Assembly: GCA_026874595.1 (NCBI GenBank)
Contig: CM049306.1
Coordinates: 78,148,142-78,212,141, forward strand
From: Sipunculus nudus
Taxonomy: Eukaryota > Annelida > Sipuncula > Golfingiida > Sipunculidae
Direction of reading: 5' to 3'
Length of the DNA: 64,000 nt
Under the pieces are notes generated by a model that did not search any database, was not told the origin of the DNA, and saw only the letters and a program-made list of their open reading frames with translations. Within the stretch, counting starts at the first letter, position 1. Each line of letters opens with the position of its first letter. Of the stretch, positions 11,762 through 53,841 are shown piece after piece. The position numbers were made by a program, and so were the translations under genes.

Positions 11762-12227
11762 CCGAGCGCAAGGCCAGGGTTAATTAGATATTCGGTTACG
11801 TACAGGCCAAATTTACCATTTGACATACCCACAGTTTTCTCCGTAGCAGACGCATATTGAAAGGTTATTGAAATAAATATGAAGAAACTTTAAAGAATAC
11901 TTTGTCCCATACCTCTTTGACCATTCCCTCTTAAAACAATGTCCAGGGGCAATCTTAGTTTATTTCACAAGTTTAAGACTAAATGCTAACACTGACAAAA
12001 ACAGTTATGTCAGGTTTATGGCAATGCTATGGTTTGCTATGTAATATTAAGCTGAACATTCGAACTCGCGTCTTAAATTCAGATTGTTCAGGAATGTCTT
12101 TAATTGTGTTAGATTAATAAATCCAACATTTTTATAGAAAAATTAAAACTACATTTAATCCTTACAACATACTGGCTATGACACCTTTTTGTCTCTCTTT
12201 GAACAATTGTTCTGCATTCGACTGTGT

Positions 12228-12425
12228 ATTAATTTGTACATATTTTAAAAGGCTTCAATATTTTTTAGAACAAATAATTTTGCTCATATTATACAAGTAG
12301 ATAGGAATAAAAAATATATAGTAAAATATATTTGTTATTCCTATTTACATGTATAATATGAGCAAATTTATTTCTTCTCACAAAAATATTTAATCCGTTT
12401 AAAATATGTACAAATAATAGATTCT
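12228..12425. repeat. Long inverted repeat (hairpin, MITE-like)
   Basis: The left arm, about 12228-12312, contains ttgctcatattatacaagta. The right arm, about 12338-12425, contains its near-perfect reverse complement (tacatgtataatatgagcaa). The arms are ~85 bp around a ~25 bp AT-rich centre and would fold into one long hairpin. No ORF. Confidence 0.75.
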
Positions 12426-12895
12426 CAACAAATAATACTTAAACACTGTACTGCCTTAATAAATCCATTTAGTCATGTGATTTATACAACAGCAGCCTTG
12501 TTTGAAAGATCTCATAATGCACCTACAACCCATTCGGTTAGCTTCTCTGCTGTCCCCGTGCATTTTTTTGCATTTATGCGTGATATTCACCTACATTTGT
12601 AGAATTAATTTATCGTGAACCCTTGGAATAACTATCTTGCTAAAAATGTAAATGACTCCCAACCCACGAATGCTATAGACTTAAATACATGCATAACAAT
12701 GAAAAACATCAGAAGGTCATGTGGTATTTGGTTGCTATTGGTAGCTAAAATAGGAGATACCGTTATGGACCTTTATAGACGTTTTAATTTTCTAGTATTT
12801 TAAATGTCAAATTCAAAGTTTATACCACAAGTATTAAACTTGGCAGTTTTATTTTTTGGCAAAAGGAAATCTAGAAACTCCAAATTGGACCAGTT

Positions 12896-13002
<107 letters not shown>

Positions 13003-14345
13003 TTCTACCCAAGCCGGTCGGCGCCAATCGTGGGTAGCCGGGACAGGCTTCTACCGGCCGGCACAAAGCTAAACTTTGCTACCCAACGACCGGTACATAT
13101 GATCTTAACGATCATCAAAAACAGCTACCAATAATGCAACTTTGCTTATTTATTACCTAAAACTGCATTAAATTTGTACCTCATAAGTATGTTTACATAA
13201 AGGAATCAATCGAGAACAAAATTAATCATTAAACAATAGTTATAACACATAGAACAACGTTAAGATAAAGCTTACATATCGGAAACCGAGTGTGTGCACC
13301 CAGGGTAAATACCTGACATAATTTTTGCGTGATGAAATTGGGAAAACCTCGGAATCCACTCTGTGACAGGCTAAATGCTGAGTTAAGCTCACAGTGCACA
13401 TCCAGAAAGTTCCAGTTTAACGGTTCTTTCACGGAGAATTTTCGGAGATATTTTGAAAGATGTTTTTTACAATTGATAATCAATAATAAACATTAAAATC
13501 GCTTGTAAACCTGTATCATATCAAACATAGCATGTTTTTTTTACTGTTTAAACATTGTAAATAATAATTCTTGCATAAATTAGAATTTCTAAGAGCTATA
13601 TAAAAGTGGACTCGTCACTCGTGTGTGTGTAGTGTAGTGTAAGTTTCCCCGCCGTGACCACCTCCGCTTGCTTCGACAATGTCCGTAAACTTAGTTGGCA
13701 CTCAGCAAGTCAACAGGTAAATATAATATACCGAAAGCAGTGGAGTTTTCATAAATATAGCTTGTGTTATTCCTGTTTCAGTAAATACGATCACCGGTTA
13801 CTTAGTCAGCTCACAAGACCCCCGTGCTATTTATAGGAAACACAGTCATTGCGTCCCTCGAATCTCCAGCACACCATGCACTATCCTATCAGTAACATAT
13901 AAACGAGCCACGTGTCTGTAAAGTCAGTGAATACACGCACATGGACTAACCCATCTGCAATGGAGTAAATGATATAAAAAAGGTAAGATGGTTTATAGTA
14001 TTATAAAACAGGTCATGCAGTATATTATGTAACCGATACACAGCCAAGACGATACCAGTTGTAACATGAACTATTAACTGTCTCAGTCCCTGAACGTAAG
14101 GATAATGAACACTCCGGCGGCGGTCTCGCACACACACGTATGCATTCTACCCAGCCAGAAGCAAAGCGGACAACGTATACCTGAGTAGGGCGCCCCAATC
14201 TAATTCTGGCCCATAGGAGCCTGTTAACCGGAAACAGAGTGCATAATTTCATTTGCGTAAATTTATCTTCAAGGGTTGGGGAGGGGGTATGACACAGGCT
14301 GGGGGGGGGGGGGGGGGGGGTTAATCAACCTTTATATAAATAAAC

Positions 14346-14348
<3 letters not shown>

Positions 14349-14391
<43 letters not shown>
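14349..14391. repeat. (AT)n microsatellite
   Basis: A pure TA tract that follows a 20-nt poly-G run (14301-14320) and directly precedes a ~145-bp tandem array. Confidence 0.97.
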
Positions 14392-14393
<2 letters not shown>

Positions 14394-14419
14394 CTCAAAT
14401 ATAATAAAATAGGGCACCG

Positions 14420-15225
14420 CTTGTGAAGTATCACTGTATCAGTCCGTCCGTCCATCCGTCAGTGACGCGTTCTCTGCTCGAGATATCTCAACAAGAACAT
14501 CCTTGATCTTTCTCAAATTCACAGGGATGATGGGTTCCTATGAGGGCTCAAGTCCTATTGAATAACAGACCTGTCGGAATTCCAATATGGCCGCCAAGGC
14601 ACAATCGGTGATTTTCTTTCGCGCGCGATATCTCAAAAAGAACATGCATGATCTCTCAAATTCACAGGGACAATCGGTACTTATGAGGGCCCCAGATATA
14701 TTAAATAACAGACATGTCGGAATTAAAATATGACTGCCAGAGCACAATCGGTGATTTTCTTTCGCGCACGATATCTCAACAAGTACATGCTTGACCTTTC
14801 TCATATTCACAGGAATTATTGGTACTTATGAGAGTCAAAGCCCTGTTGAATTACAGATCAGTCGGAATTACAATGTGGCCACCAGAGCCCTTTCGTGGAT
14901 ATTCTTTTCCATACGATATTTCTGGTGATTCGCTTTCGCGCTTTATATATCGACACAAACAAGCTAGATATTTCTCATATTCACAGGGATGATTAGTAGC
15001 TATGAAGGCTCCACCCCGTCAAATTAACCACCCGCCAAAAATCCAATATTGCAGCCAGACCACAATCGGAGATATTCTGTCGCAAACATTTTCCCAAATA
15101 GAATGCCCTTGATCTTTTATAAATGCACAGGAATGATTGGTGCATTTGTGGACTCCATTCATAGTGAATTACAGACTTGCTCAAAATCAAATATGGCCGC
15201 CAGAGTACAATCGGTATTTTTGTAT
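14420..15225. repeat. ~145-bp tandem repeat array
   Basis: Five to six imperfect units start near 14420, 14568, 14709, 14853, 15026 and 15172. Each carries aatatggccgccagagcaca, gatatctcaa and cattcacagggatgattggt motifs. Units run 140-173 bp and diverge toward the right. The ORFs across it are by-products of the period. Confidence 0.85.
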
Positions 15226-16785
15226 TGGACATATTATATCAGACATATCTTCTTTAATATGAACTATAAACTCAACTTTTTACCCAAATGTAAACTAGTC
15301 CAGCACCACCAGAAATGCGGGACCCTCTGAGGATCATTGTCTGACCGCATCTAAATGTAACTGGGTCTTCAGTTATAATATTTTATTATCAGTTCCCCCC
15401 CCCCGTCCGAGGAAAGAGTTTTGTCATCTGATATGTCTGTCTTTCTGTATGTATGTAAGTGAGTGTTCAAAACCTTCTCAAAGATATCCCGGATGCGGGA
15501 TCTATATTATAGATATACCAAGCTAAAATGATGAATTTGTAGTTCATTCTTTACTCTGCAGGGGGAAGTTCTGCATTCTGTGAGTGTCATGTTTGCAATG
15601 TAATACGGTAATAATTAGTGGTGATCAGCTGAACACAAAAGGAAAATCCTTAATGGGCACTTAGTATCTATTCAGTCTTGTGGCGTTAAGATTTTCATGC
15701 ATTAATAATTTCTGCACAGAAAAAAAAAATTAAACACGATGGCCTAAAGTGTTCAGCGAACATTGCTGGTCATAAAACGTATGATTAATTTGTAGCTATC
15801 AAATATAACAATTCACTTCCTGTTCAAGGATATCGCAACTGCAGTTATACATTATTAATAAATAGAAAATGCAGTACTTTATATCAATGCAAGAGGTCAG
15901 TCCAGAAGACATTCTGGCCCGACAAAGAAATAACCTCAATTATATACCAAAAATACGAGACAATTTATAAGCACATGATGAAACCTTTGGTATCTGGTTC
16001 GAACCCCGGCACCACCTACTTGAGCAAAAAGGTGAAAACTCGTGACAACTGGTGAAATCTCGTTATAAGGACTGTACCTTTGTTACGACAGATAGAGTCA
16101 ATACAACTGATTTGCCGATACTTTGGTCTCGTGGTTGCCTCACCGCTCAAACATGCACCATCAAACTGGTGACAGATACAATTCAAAAAGAGGTATATAC
16201 AAAAACCACATAATGAACGGATCAATTATCTCTCGGCAGTCGCATGGTGCATCATATGTGGGCCCAGGTACGATGGCCTGCACATGTATAAACTAAACGC
16301 AAAATACAGAATACAATATGCAACTTCCCCTCTTCAATCCGCCCCTGGCCACAAGAATTATTAACGATATTACCAGAACAAACACATTGTAAGGATAAAT
16401 CTTGTTCTGTTTTGTTCAATGTCCTATTACTTGCATCAAGACGATATTGCAGCTGACAGGGTCCTCGATATAGTTTAACACCGACATGTCCATACCTCAG
16501 GTTCGGTCTGACGTGTGAACAGTTCAAAGGCCATGACGCCGCACCACAGCTGTGCTTAACACGGCCTGGTAGTCACGAGACGGGATAAAAGAAGAAGTTT
16601 TGTATGAAGTCCTATCAGGTCATTCCTGGTCATTCTGAATGGGATGCCCATGCACTCAGCCTCCGGACTTTTTCTGTTTTCTAGTTCATCCTGCAGCTCC
16701 AGTTCCAAAATAAGAGGCATTTTATGTAAAGTCTCAAACCAGTACAGGAATTTTGCCCACCACCAAATTAAGCACACCACCATGA

Positions 16786-16788
<3 letters not shown>

Positions 16789-16818
<30 letters not shown>
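16789..16818. repeat. (AT)n microsatellite
   Basis: A TA tract immediately left of a pogo-like MITE that inserted at a TA dinucleotide. Confidence 0.95.
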
Positions 16819-16824
<6 letters not shown>

Positions 16825-16826
16825 TA

Positions 16827-17010
16827 CAGTGAAACCTCGTTGTGTCGAACTCGGTTAAGTCGAACACCCTGCTTATGTCAAAGTTACAGACTCGATATTC
16901 TGGAAAACTCTAGTTAAATTATTACAAAATAAAGCCCGCTTGTGTCGAACCTCTGATGAGTCGAAGTTTTCTGAGGGTCCCTATGACTTCCACACAACGA
17001 GGTTTCACTG
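16827..17010. mobile_element. 184-bp pogo/Tc1-like MITE
   Basis: Terminal inverted repeats start CAGTGAAACCTCGTTGTGT at the left and end with the exact complement at the right, at least 19 bp perfect. The element is flanked by TA on both sides (16825-16826, 17011-17012). The interior repeats tgtcgaac motifs. No ORF, so it is non-autonomous. A related, larger element lies at 25593-26632. Confidence 0.9.
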
Positions 17011-17602
17011 TATATATATATAATGTTTAAGGAAAAGAGTTTAATAAATCGTTTTCGTTATACGCTTTATATGATCTTTTGATTAAAATTTGTTTCAGGT
17101 ATGTGGGTAAAATGTATACAAAAAAATATATATATCTACAGGCTACTGTTTGATACAGTTGAAAATCAGATTAATCCTTACATAAGTATTAACTGATTGT
17201 TTTCAGTGCAGAATATGGTCTTAAGACTTAGATGACTATTTGGTACCCTACCTGCTTACGATATTATTCTCTTTACGGCCTGGTTGACATGTCTCTTATA
17301 TTTTCGTGGTTCATGGCGTCCCAAATATCTCCTCGGATAAGGATATGCAGTTATGTGACGTAAGAATGAAGCGCGTGCACGAGGAGAATACAAGTCTCGC
17401 TGTAAACAGGGGTCAGCAGCTCTTGATTTTTAGTGCCTCTTTTGTGCGTCACGTCTATTATAACGTCATTACTGCTCCTTGTTATGTACATTTCATAGAT
17501 TGGTGGCAAGATGTCGCTACATAACAGACTAGTTATTCATGAAATGGTTTTAAATTATTTACAGGAAAATGGCATATCGTAGCTTTTATCGTAAATATAC
17601 CT

Positions 17603-17605
<3 letters not shown>

Positions 17606-17643
<38 letters not shown>
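17606..17643. repeat. (AT)n microsatellite
   Basis: A pure TA tract in intergenic DNA. Confidence 0.97.
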
Positions 17644-17647
<4 letters not shown>

Positions 17648-20600
17648 ACGGAACCTAATATAAGTAGATCACGTATGCGTGATGAACACAAATTTTGTAA
17701 TGGAGATAAGAAAAATCGGATTCTGTAACACTAGGCAGCGAAAAATGTCTAGGGGAATGAATAAAGAAGTCAGTGTTTTTTTTTGTTAAAAAATAACTAT
17801 AATTTATTCTTAAAACACCTTAACATTACAATACACTAAATCAATACAATTATACAGTAAAACAGCGTTATAATAACAAATCAATACAATCACACTGTAA
17901 AATACACAAAGTGCACAGTACCTGGATACCTCCACCGTCACAACGATAAGTTCTTTAAATGTATACTCGCGGAGAATGACAGTCCAGTGTAAAGCTCTTG
18001 TAACAATCCAGAAAGTAAACTGAAGTCAAATGCATAAAATCCAGGAGAAAGTCTGACCAAAATCTATAATTGCCGCACTCGTCAGATAAGGTCCTAGAAA
18101 CTGACACACGCTTTTGCGTCCGCTAGAAATCTTCTCTGCTCTCTCCTTTGGCTCTAAAACACAGCCCCTTTTATTTACCTTTTCACCTCAAGCCGAGAAG
18201 CTTCTATCTCTAGAATATTCGAAGAATAATACATTATACACGGTAGGCACGCGTCACAGGAATAATTTAGAAAAACATCGCTGTGTGTCTCTCTACATAT
18301 TAGGGTTCACGTGACCTCGGCCAGGCGAGAAAGCTCCAAGCTAGCATGACAACGAGAGTTTGTTTTCATCATCACACATAAAATTTGGTTTCATGTTTGT
18401 ACAAGTAGTTTTTGGCCGCTATAATGATGACATGTAAACCTTTTCTGTCAATCATGCGTATACAAGCAACATCATCAACTTAGATCTTAAGTTGATTCTT
18501 TGTCATTCATTTTCTTTGTCAATTACAATATTTTTTCAAAGAGTAGTTGGACCATGAATTAATTTTAAATCTCAACCCAACCCCTATTATTCCCCTATGG
18601 GTAATATGTGTATTTCGGTACGCAAGGGTTAAACAATTTGTAGGCTCTAAAACGAATTTAATATGCACTTCGCCCAGGCAATCCCTATAAATTAACCGCT
18701 TGGCAAATGTACTCTATAGCTCTACAAACTTGTATATGTGCATTTTCCTATTGTAACAGTAATTTAAATGTTTAAATTTCCCCAGTGCAAAAATTCACTG
18801 TCTGTCACCATTAGCACTCCGAGATTGAGGCGATCTTCTGATTCTAGATAGAAATCTCGCAGAACGAGACATTAACGATATCGTAAGACAAATACGACAG
18901 TGGCAATTTTGATAATCATGTGGGGACTGGGTAAATAAATGGATATTATATCAAATCGTTGATGAACCAAACATAGATAAGACATGTAGATATGGTATAA
19001 TATTAAGAGGTGAGAGATAATGCAAAAACAAGCATTTTATATTTGCAAAAATGATGATAACAGACTGATCTAGGGGACACGGTTTACATAAATACCATTG
19101 TTAACAGAAGGACGGGGACGAATATTTTGCAAACAAAACTTTAACTGGACGTTTTGTTTATATTATGTTTTATAACATGATGTAGATAAAAATTAAAATT
19201 AATAACCTTAATACCTGCTACATGCTGTTTTCATATCGCAGTCCTTCTGAATTATCGACCAAGGATGATCTTTTGAGTCCGATAACAACAAACACACACA
19301 CACACACACATACAACAGATTTAATGCATTGGTCAAAGGCAGCCAAGATGTTACCAGCATTGACCGAGGTCCAGTTGTCCCTTGTGAGTTCAGGAAGTTC
19401 CCGCTGCCTAACGTTAGAACCCGCCTAGGAAGACAACCATGAATAACCAAAGTAAGGACTTGTTACGAAAACCAAAGTTGTGATACTGCGGTCTCAGTTG
19501 TTGGTACGACTTGTAAAATGAGCCCGTGTAATGTCGGTTATAATAAAAATGTATATTAAGGCATATGTTGCACATCAAATCTATTCGATCTTATTTCTGG
19601 TAGTAAATGGGTATTTCGGTCAACATTGACATGCTTCTTATCCACATAAATATTTCAGTTAAAACGACCCCTTACCCCTTCATAATCATTAAATGTCTGC
19701 CATGAATTCCACACAACTAATTTAAAATTTCCCTCGTGTATACCTCGAAACACATGACCGAATGAGTTTCACCTGTTGTAAGCTGCCGATAATACATGTG
19801 GCCATGCATGCAATACTGTTACACAGCGAAAAAAGGTCGTTGATAGAGCAGGGTTTGAATCTTATTTTCTTACTCTTATACCTAAGCGTCTCTTTTTATA
19901 AACCGTGGCCCCGTTTCGTATGTAAACAACAATTAAGTCTCCGAGAAAAATCGGAAGTATATATTTCTGTTTTGGCTAACAGGCCAGAAAACGTGGATAT
20001 CAACGCACACAGGCTGCTTGTTGTGTTTATATCAACATGTTTATTAAACGTGGGGCCCGCCAAAATAAAACAAATAAATCTAAGGCATCTGGCGGCAAGT
20101 CAGATAAGCCAGAGCTTTGCAAATGGCGTTTTGTAACAAGTGGCCTTTCTGACTCCGCATATATGCAACCTACCACCTGTCAAAATTGCTGTGTTTACAA
20201 ACACGTTGTTGATAAACAAGTGCACACATTCTGCACGGAGGCGTTATAAGAACTTTTCTGGCATCTTAACACTCATACCGTGACTGTCACCAGAGGACTT
20301 TGACTTATATATATAGTTATTGTATTGCATGTTCTAGCAAGGTGTATAAGCAGAAGATTGTTTTGATAATTCACGGTTTACATTTATATGGAGTATCATG
20401 TTTAGATATTAGCGTGAGCACTTTTGTTAGAGAGCACATATGTCTCGTTTGATATTAATTTCAGTGCAGTTTATTTCCGCGTGAGCCGTCTCTGTTTGGC
20501 GGTCTCTATAAAAAAACGAGTGTTTGTTGCAGACTTTAAAGGGTGTGCACCTGTTTAGTTTTGGTTTCGCTTGATTTTGTCTAAGAGGCATGTCCATGTC

Positions 20601-23600
20601 AAAATTCATGTAATATTTGATAGTCGGCATAATAGGAACTGGTGATTGGCCAGAAACGGTCAAAACTTGTAACGTCAGCATGCATATATAAGACGTAATA
20701 AAGACGAAACTCGGGACGAAGTCCCGATCAGTGCGCAAGTTCGTAATGCCTAACAATATCTGCAGTCCAGGGGCAGGTCTGCGTGCATCAAGACTCTAGA
20801 CGGCAATGAGATGATGTCTATAAGCGTAGATTGTCAGTGTCTGAGGAAGGCCAAGGTGGATTCTCTGTAACGGACTTCAAAGCGAGTATCACATTTTTGC
20901 CACGATTAAAACCTGTTGTGAGCGCTTTCAGAAACAGACCGAGGACAGTATTTGAACGCGCAACTGTGAAGATAATTGATATCGCTGTGTAGAAGCTTGT
21001 TCAGTTACCTATAGCTGGATGATTCCAAAAGACATCAGCTGAGAAAATCATCGACTCTATGTCCAGACAGAATCGTCTGTGTGCTGATTATTAAGTACTG
21101 CGTAAAATGTGTCTTGAGAGTTATACCAGTACTCCAGCGAGGGACTTTTAGTAGTCGGAGCTCCGTGTATCAACAGTTGACTGAGTGTACTATGCGCGAA
21201 CAAATGGTATGCAGGTAGAGCAACATTTCGATGTCACGTGTGTCATGTGATCAGGAGAAATGTAAACAAGGAATTACACTGTGTGATATGTTAGACGAAC
21301 TTTGTGGTTGTTTCTGTGATTATTATCGAACTTTATTATCATCTGGCTTGTATGTATGGAGCGCCTCTCCAGAGAAACGTAAGTGTATGTTTTCTTTAAT
21401 ATATTGATTTTTTTGTTAACTTATGTCTTATTTGCCTTTTGGAATGTACGCATGCATGAGTTTCAGCTAGTTAGTTAAAAGAATCTGGTCGTTCATATCT
21501 CTATTGGTGTGACAGTGACGCCGTCAGCCTGTCACTCTTAAGATGTAGAGGTAAGATACACTGCATTGTATTTTTTTTTATTCAAGAATGCACAGTGCTA
21601 AACACTGCTGTTTTTAAATAATGTACAACAATAATAAGCATAATCTGTATTATAACTGAAGGTGTCACGCAACCGCTGTCACGCAACTCTTCCGTGTCCA
21701 TGCCTCGGAAATGCACGTTAATTGTCTTTGAGTGTCAAATGAGATTATTTTGGATATTCCCTGGATCTATCCCAATGGCATCTCCGAAACTACTCCAGGA
21801 GCAAGCAAATGAACGCGTCCGTTTCATTTTGTTAATATACAGCTTACATAAAGCCGAGATTCAATGAATATTCTTTTAGCACTGCTGATTATAAAATATA
21901 TAAATAAATAAAATATAAACATGACCACTACTCTCAGGAGACACGTGGTTTTTCACTGTGGTATTTTTATTCCTGTCCAGAGTCTTCTTCTGAAGGGAAA
22001 TATACAATACTTTTGAGAGTGATGAAATACCCCTCTCCCCTATAAATTATCAAATAATTACCTTGGAAATTATATTTCTGGAATACTAGAACATCATTTT
22101 TTTAGATGTATCTGATGATAGGGATATATCGAGAAACACATCGTGTGATGTACTTCACATCCCCATGGATTATGGACAAGTCATGATTGCAGAAAAGTTA
22201 GCCAATTCGTCGCATTACATTCAAGGGGACAAAACTGTGTATTAAAGAAATTATTCCAGGCCCCATATACATACCGTACATATAAGTATACATACATACA
22301 TACATACATATATCAGTTAAATTATGTTTCTTAAAATACAAACCTGATATAAAGAGTAGTAATGGTTTCGATGGTTACAACGAAAACATCGACAGGTCGG
22401 TCAACTTCCAAAGCAGTTCCAGATAGAAACACGTTTCTTCGTTATTTACTGCTAGAGAAATACTGCGATATTAGCAGATTTTAGTCTAGTTGGCCTGATT
22501 ATATATGTTTATTTTGTAGCTAACACGTTTCTAACACAATCTTATTTACAATATATAGGGATCAACGAATATCATCTAGGTAAAACATAGGCCCTACATT
22601 ATTCATGAACACCTTAAGATTTATATCCATATATTTTTAGTTTCAGTATGTTACACGTTTTTTTTTTTCTTTGTTCCCTTGGACTGAGTGGGAGAGTTTA
22701 ACGTAATACCTGTACTTTGGCAATGTGTAATTAAAGAATTCAGGTATATCAGTTTATTGCGGCATGATGGATTATTGTTGTATTTACCCATTATAATCAT
22801 TCTTATTTAAGATCAAATGCGAAATAATGTAATATACAATGTGTGTATCGGAATATATTTTGTAGAATATTAGAATTAATTCACTATCAATAAGCATTTT
22901 GGTATTTTGCCCTGTTATCAATACAAGTAACATTGATCCTTTTAAATTTTAACGTTGTACATCTGTAAAACAAATATTTTGCTGTTCCTTTTTGTACAAA
23001 GAGAAAATAGTACATGTAATAATGTATGTTAATGGCAATACCCATACATGTGCATTTAAAACAGCTACATGGCCCTTGCACCCTCAATTTAAGAACCACT
23101 ACTGAGCCTGGTTAGGCGGAATAGGAACTGACGGATGAGATGCTACTATACCCGCCTGGGATTACCCGTAGTGGGAAACAATATACTGAACCTTGCTAAA
23201 CCAATCCAGTATTAATCAGAACAGGCACGGCGTATGTTTGGTATTTGTGTGGAATTCCCGAGAAAAAGCAGTTAAGTCTGGTATCGTGTGCAATGCGAAC
23301 GTGCATCGCGCTAGGTTTTCCTTTCATTTAGAAAAGCTGAATGAATTATCATAGGATTGCTATTACACATCTCATTACCCTCTATAAGCATTTATGGTTC
23401 GAAAACCACAATTTATTTGTAGGCCTATGTGTTGACTAAATGTACGTGTTACCGATTTATTGGAGTTCTTTATGCCGCCGAAAGGAGGGTATATATTCAT
23501 CCCCGTTCGTGTTAGTGGATCTGTGATTCATTGTTGACAATTTAACCCACGCAATCAGGAACGTAATCGCATGAAATTTTGAGCGCATTTCGGGAACGAG

Positions 23601-23684
23601 CTTTTGAGGAACCGAGTAGTTTGATGTGGAACTGGCACATGATCTGGATTCAGAAACATCAACAAGGAATAGGCCAAAATAAAT

Positions 23685-23688
<4 letters not shown>

Positions 23689-23757
<69 letters not shown>
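23689..23757. repeat. (CT)n(TA)n compound microsatellite
   Basis: About 30 bp of CT followed by about 39 bp of TA. The same CT-then-TA order appears in both copies of the 28-29 kb tandem duplication. Confidence 0.95.
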
Positions 23758-23761
<4 letters not shown>

Positions 23762-24021
23762 TATATAGCGCAATTATTGAAAGAAATGGGCGATAATATG
23801 GGGTAGGTCATTCATAAAAATTTGATGCGAATCGAAGCCCTTAGACTAACATTATGCCTAAAATTCCAGAAATATTGGAGATCTAGCCCAAACAGGATAT
23901 AACCGTAGAAAGAAATTTAAATTGAAGTCGATCGTTTTGCATAGTGCACCCTATAAGTATATTCTACCCATATATTGATATAGAAATGAGCTCATCATTC
24001 CCTATTAACTTTCCTCACTAC

Positions 24022-24047
24022 GGGGGGGGGGGGGGGGGGGGGGGGGG
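24022..24047. repeat. Poly-G tract, 26 nt
   Basis: The longest G homopolymer in the window; a possible G-quadruplex. Confidence 0.95.
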
Positions 24048-24967
24048 ATAAAGAACGGATTGCTTTAAGACTATATCAATTCTGGTAATATATAGAAGGG
24101 TTCAAAATAGGGGTTACTGTATAACGTTGCACGGTTAAGCGGACTGACAAAAACCGTTATGATGACAAACTATGATGACAGGGTCATGATACAGCATATA
24201 TACTTCCAGAGTCCTCTAAGTGTAATGAAAAAAAAAAATTTAGGTTTATGGATATGGTACTGCTTCCTTATAAACCAGGTTTAACAACATCAAACGTCAC
24301 GTTTGTATTAAAAAAGCTTAACACTAAAGAAATTACTTCAATTATGACTCGTAACCTATAGTTTAGATTGTACGTATATAAAAGATTGGCACGGCACATA
24401 CACTCTTGTAAAACTCGTAGATTATGGCGATTGAATGTGTGGTTTCAGTTTCTGTTATCACATGGTACATGTATTACCACAGCCCACTCCACTCCAGGTT
24501 TCCTGATCAAATTGCTCAGTAAGACATGAAATGTCTGTCACCGGTCACCACGTCCATTTAATTGATTTATAGCTCTGGGCACAATGGCTCTGGACCTCGA
24601 TATCAAAATGGAATGGAAGCCTTTGAATGGAAAAATATGTGGTGATCCAGATTTCATCAAACTTTAATGGATTGTTTCTGGGTTTTTAGTCTTACCCCTC
24701 GCAACTTTAAAATAAGATCTGCGAAGAACTTTTTTTTATATTAGATTGCATACAGACAACCCAAATTACCAAAATTGTATGTATGCAATTGTAAAGGTTA
24801 GGTCAATATTACAAAACCGTTGGACCTGCGTCAAATGAATTTGATGAACCACAATATGTGACACAATAATATTGTCAGTTATCGTCATCCTTACATCACT
24901 GCAAATCAGATAACATAAATCACTTACAGTATTGAATAAATGCAAGCAAAATCGTATTAATAACATT

Positions 24968-24973
24968 TTTATT
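24968..24973 (-). terminator. Candidate poly(A) signal of gene A
   Basis: AATAAA on the minus strand, about 100 nt downstream of the TAG stop of exon 5. A usual position, but the motif is common in AT-rich DNA. Confidence 0.45.
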
Positions 24974-25075
24974 TCATTCGCACCCCACTAATGACAAGTA
25001 AATATGCCGTGATTATTTTCCAATACCAGGAAAAAATCAGTGATAACCTCTCCCCTCTCACAAGACCCGACGGCC

Positions 25076-53072
<27,997 letters not shown>

Positions 53073-53161
53073 TCCGACAAAAATCACTTTATAGGTCTAC
53101 AGTATTACAGCGTTATAACATTACACACACAGTGCAGCCCACGCCAGCACAAACACTGCTA

Positions 53162-53177
53162 CACGTGGTAACACGTG
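53162..53177. promoter_or_regulatory. Paired CACGTG E-boxes upstream of gene A
   Basis: Two palindromic CACGTG sites 10 bp apart, about 90-105 bp upstream of the gene A ATG, with a nearby GACGTG. These would suit bHLH factors. No TATA box at a proper distance is visible. Motif evidence only. Confidence 0.35.
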
Positions 53178-53767
53178 ATACGCTGACGTGAAAAGAGCGA
53201 CTCATTCTGACAGTGCCACTAGATGGCGCTCTTTTTAATATTTCTGAAATCATATATGCACACGCCAAATACAATATGGGGACCTTAATGTTAATGTTAA
53301 CTCAGCCTCACCCGTGGTCATATATAGGGACATGTCTTCCTATTAAAAAAGGACGTGTAATGAGCCTATGTTTTCATATATTCTATGATTTCATACATAT
53401 CTAGAAGATAAATAGGAAATGCAATCACAATGTATATTTTAATTTACAGGGTTTTTTTTCTTAACAATATGGAGGTAATTATTTTAATATTTGCAAAATT
53501 TAAATTATACGACTTTTTATATGTGTAGAAATAATTATGTATGAGTGTTCTATCGGCTTTAAATGAAATTATATTGTAATATGAATAAATTTAAATAGTT
53601 TAAAAGTAAAAATACATTTAAATTTCTGAATCAATCAAATTGATCTATCCAAGGAAAAAATAAGTTAGTTTTATGATTCGAATTCAAGATAACCTTTTTT
53701 AATCATTAAAATAAAATTCTTGTATTTAATTCTTCATCAAGTTTCTCTTTCTCGATATTTTTTCTCT

Positions 53768-53770
<3 letters not shown>

Positions 53771-53839
<69 letters not shown>
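53771..53839. repeat. (AT)n microsatellite
   Basis: About 69 bp of pure TA, flanked by tctctttct-rich sequence. Confidence 0.97.

Positions 53840-53841
<2 letters not shown>

Noticed and set aside
16252-16556. Cysteine-containing minus-strand ORF
   Set aside because: No domain recognised, no consistent splice sites, and it sits among repeats.
17644-18757. A solo LTR beginning tgttacgg and ending gtaaca
   Set aside because: Only six bases of the ends are inverted, no target duplication is visible, and no retroviral-type primer site or ORF is nearby.
21358-21385. Short plus-strand exon ATGGAGCGCC... ending at a GTAAGTG donor
   Set aside because: No downstream exon with a recognisable product and the BPI gene has its own TATA box; the match to a donor alone is too weak.
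22105-22150. Hammerhead-like string CTGATGA...GAGAAAC on the plus strand
   Set aside because: Stem II does not pair properly and the cleavage position would be G, which hammerheads do not use.
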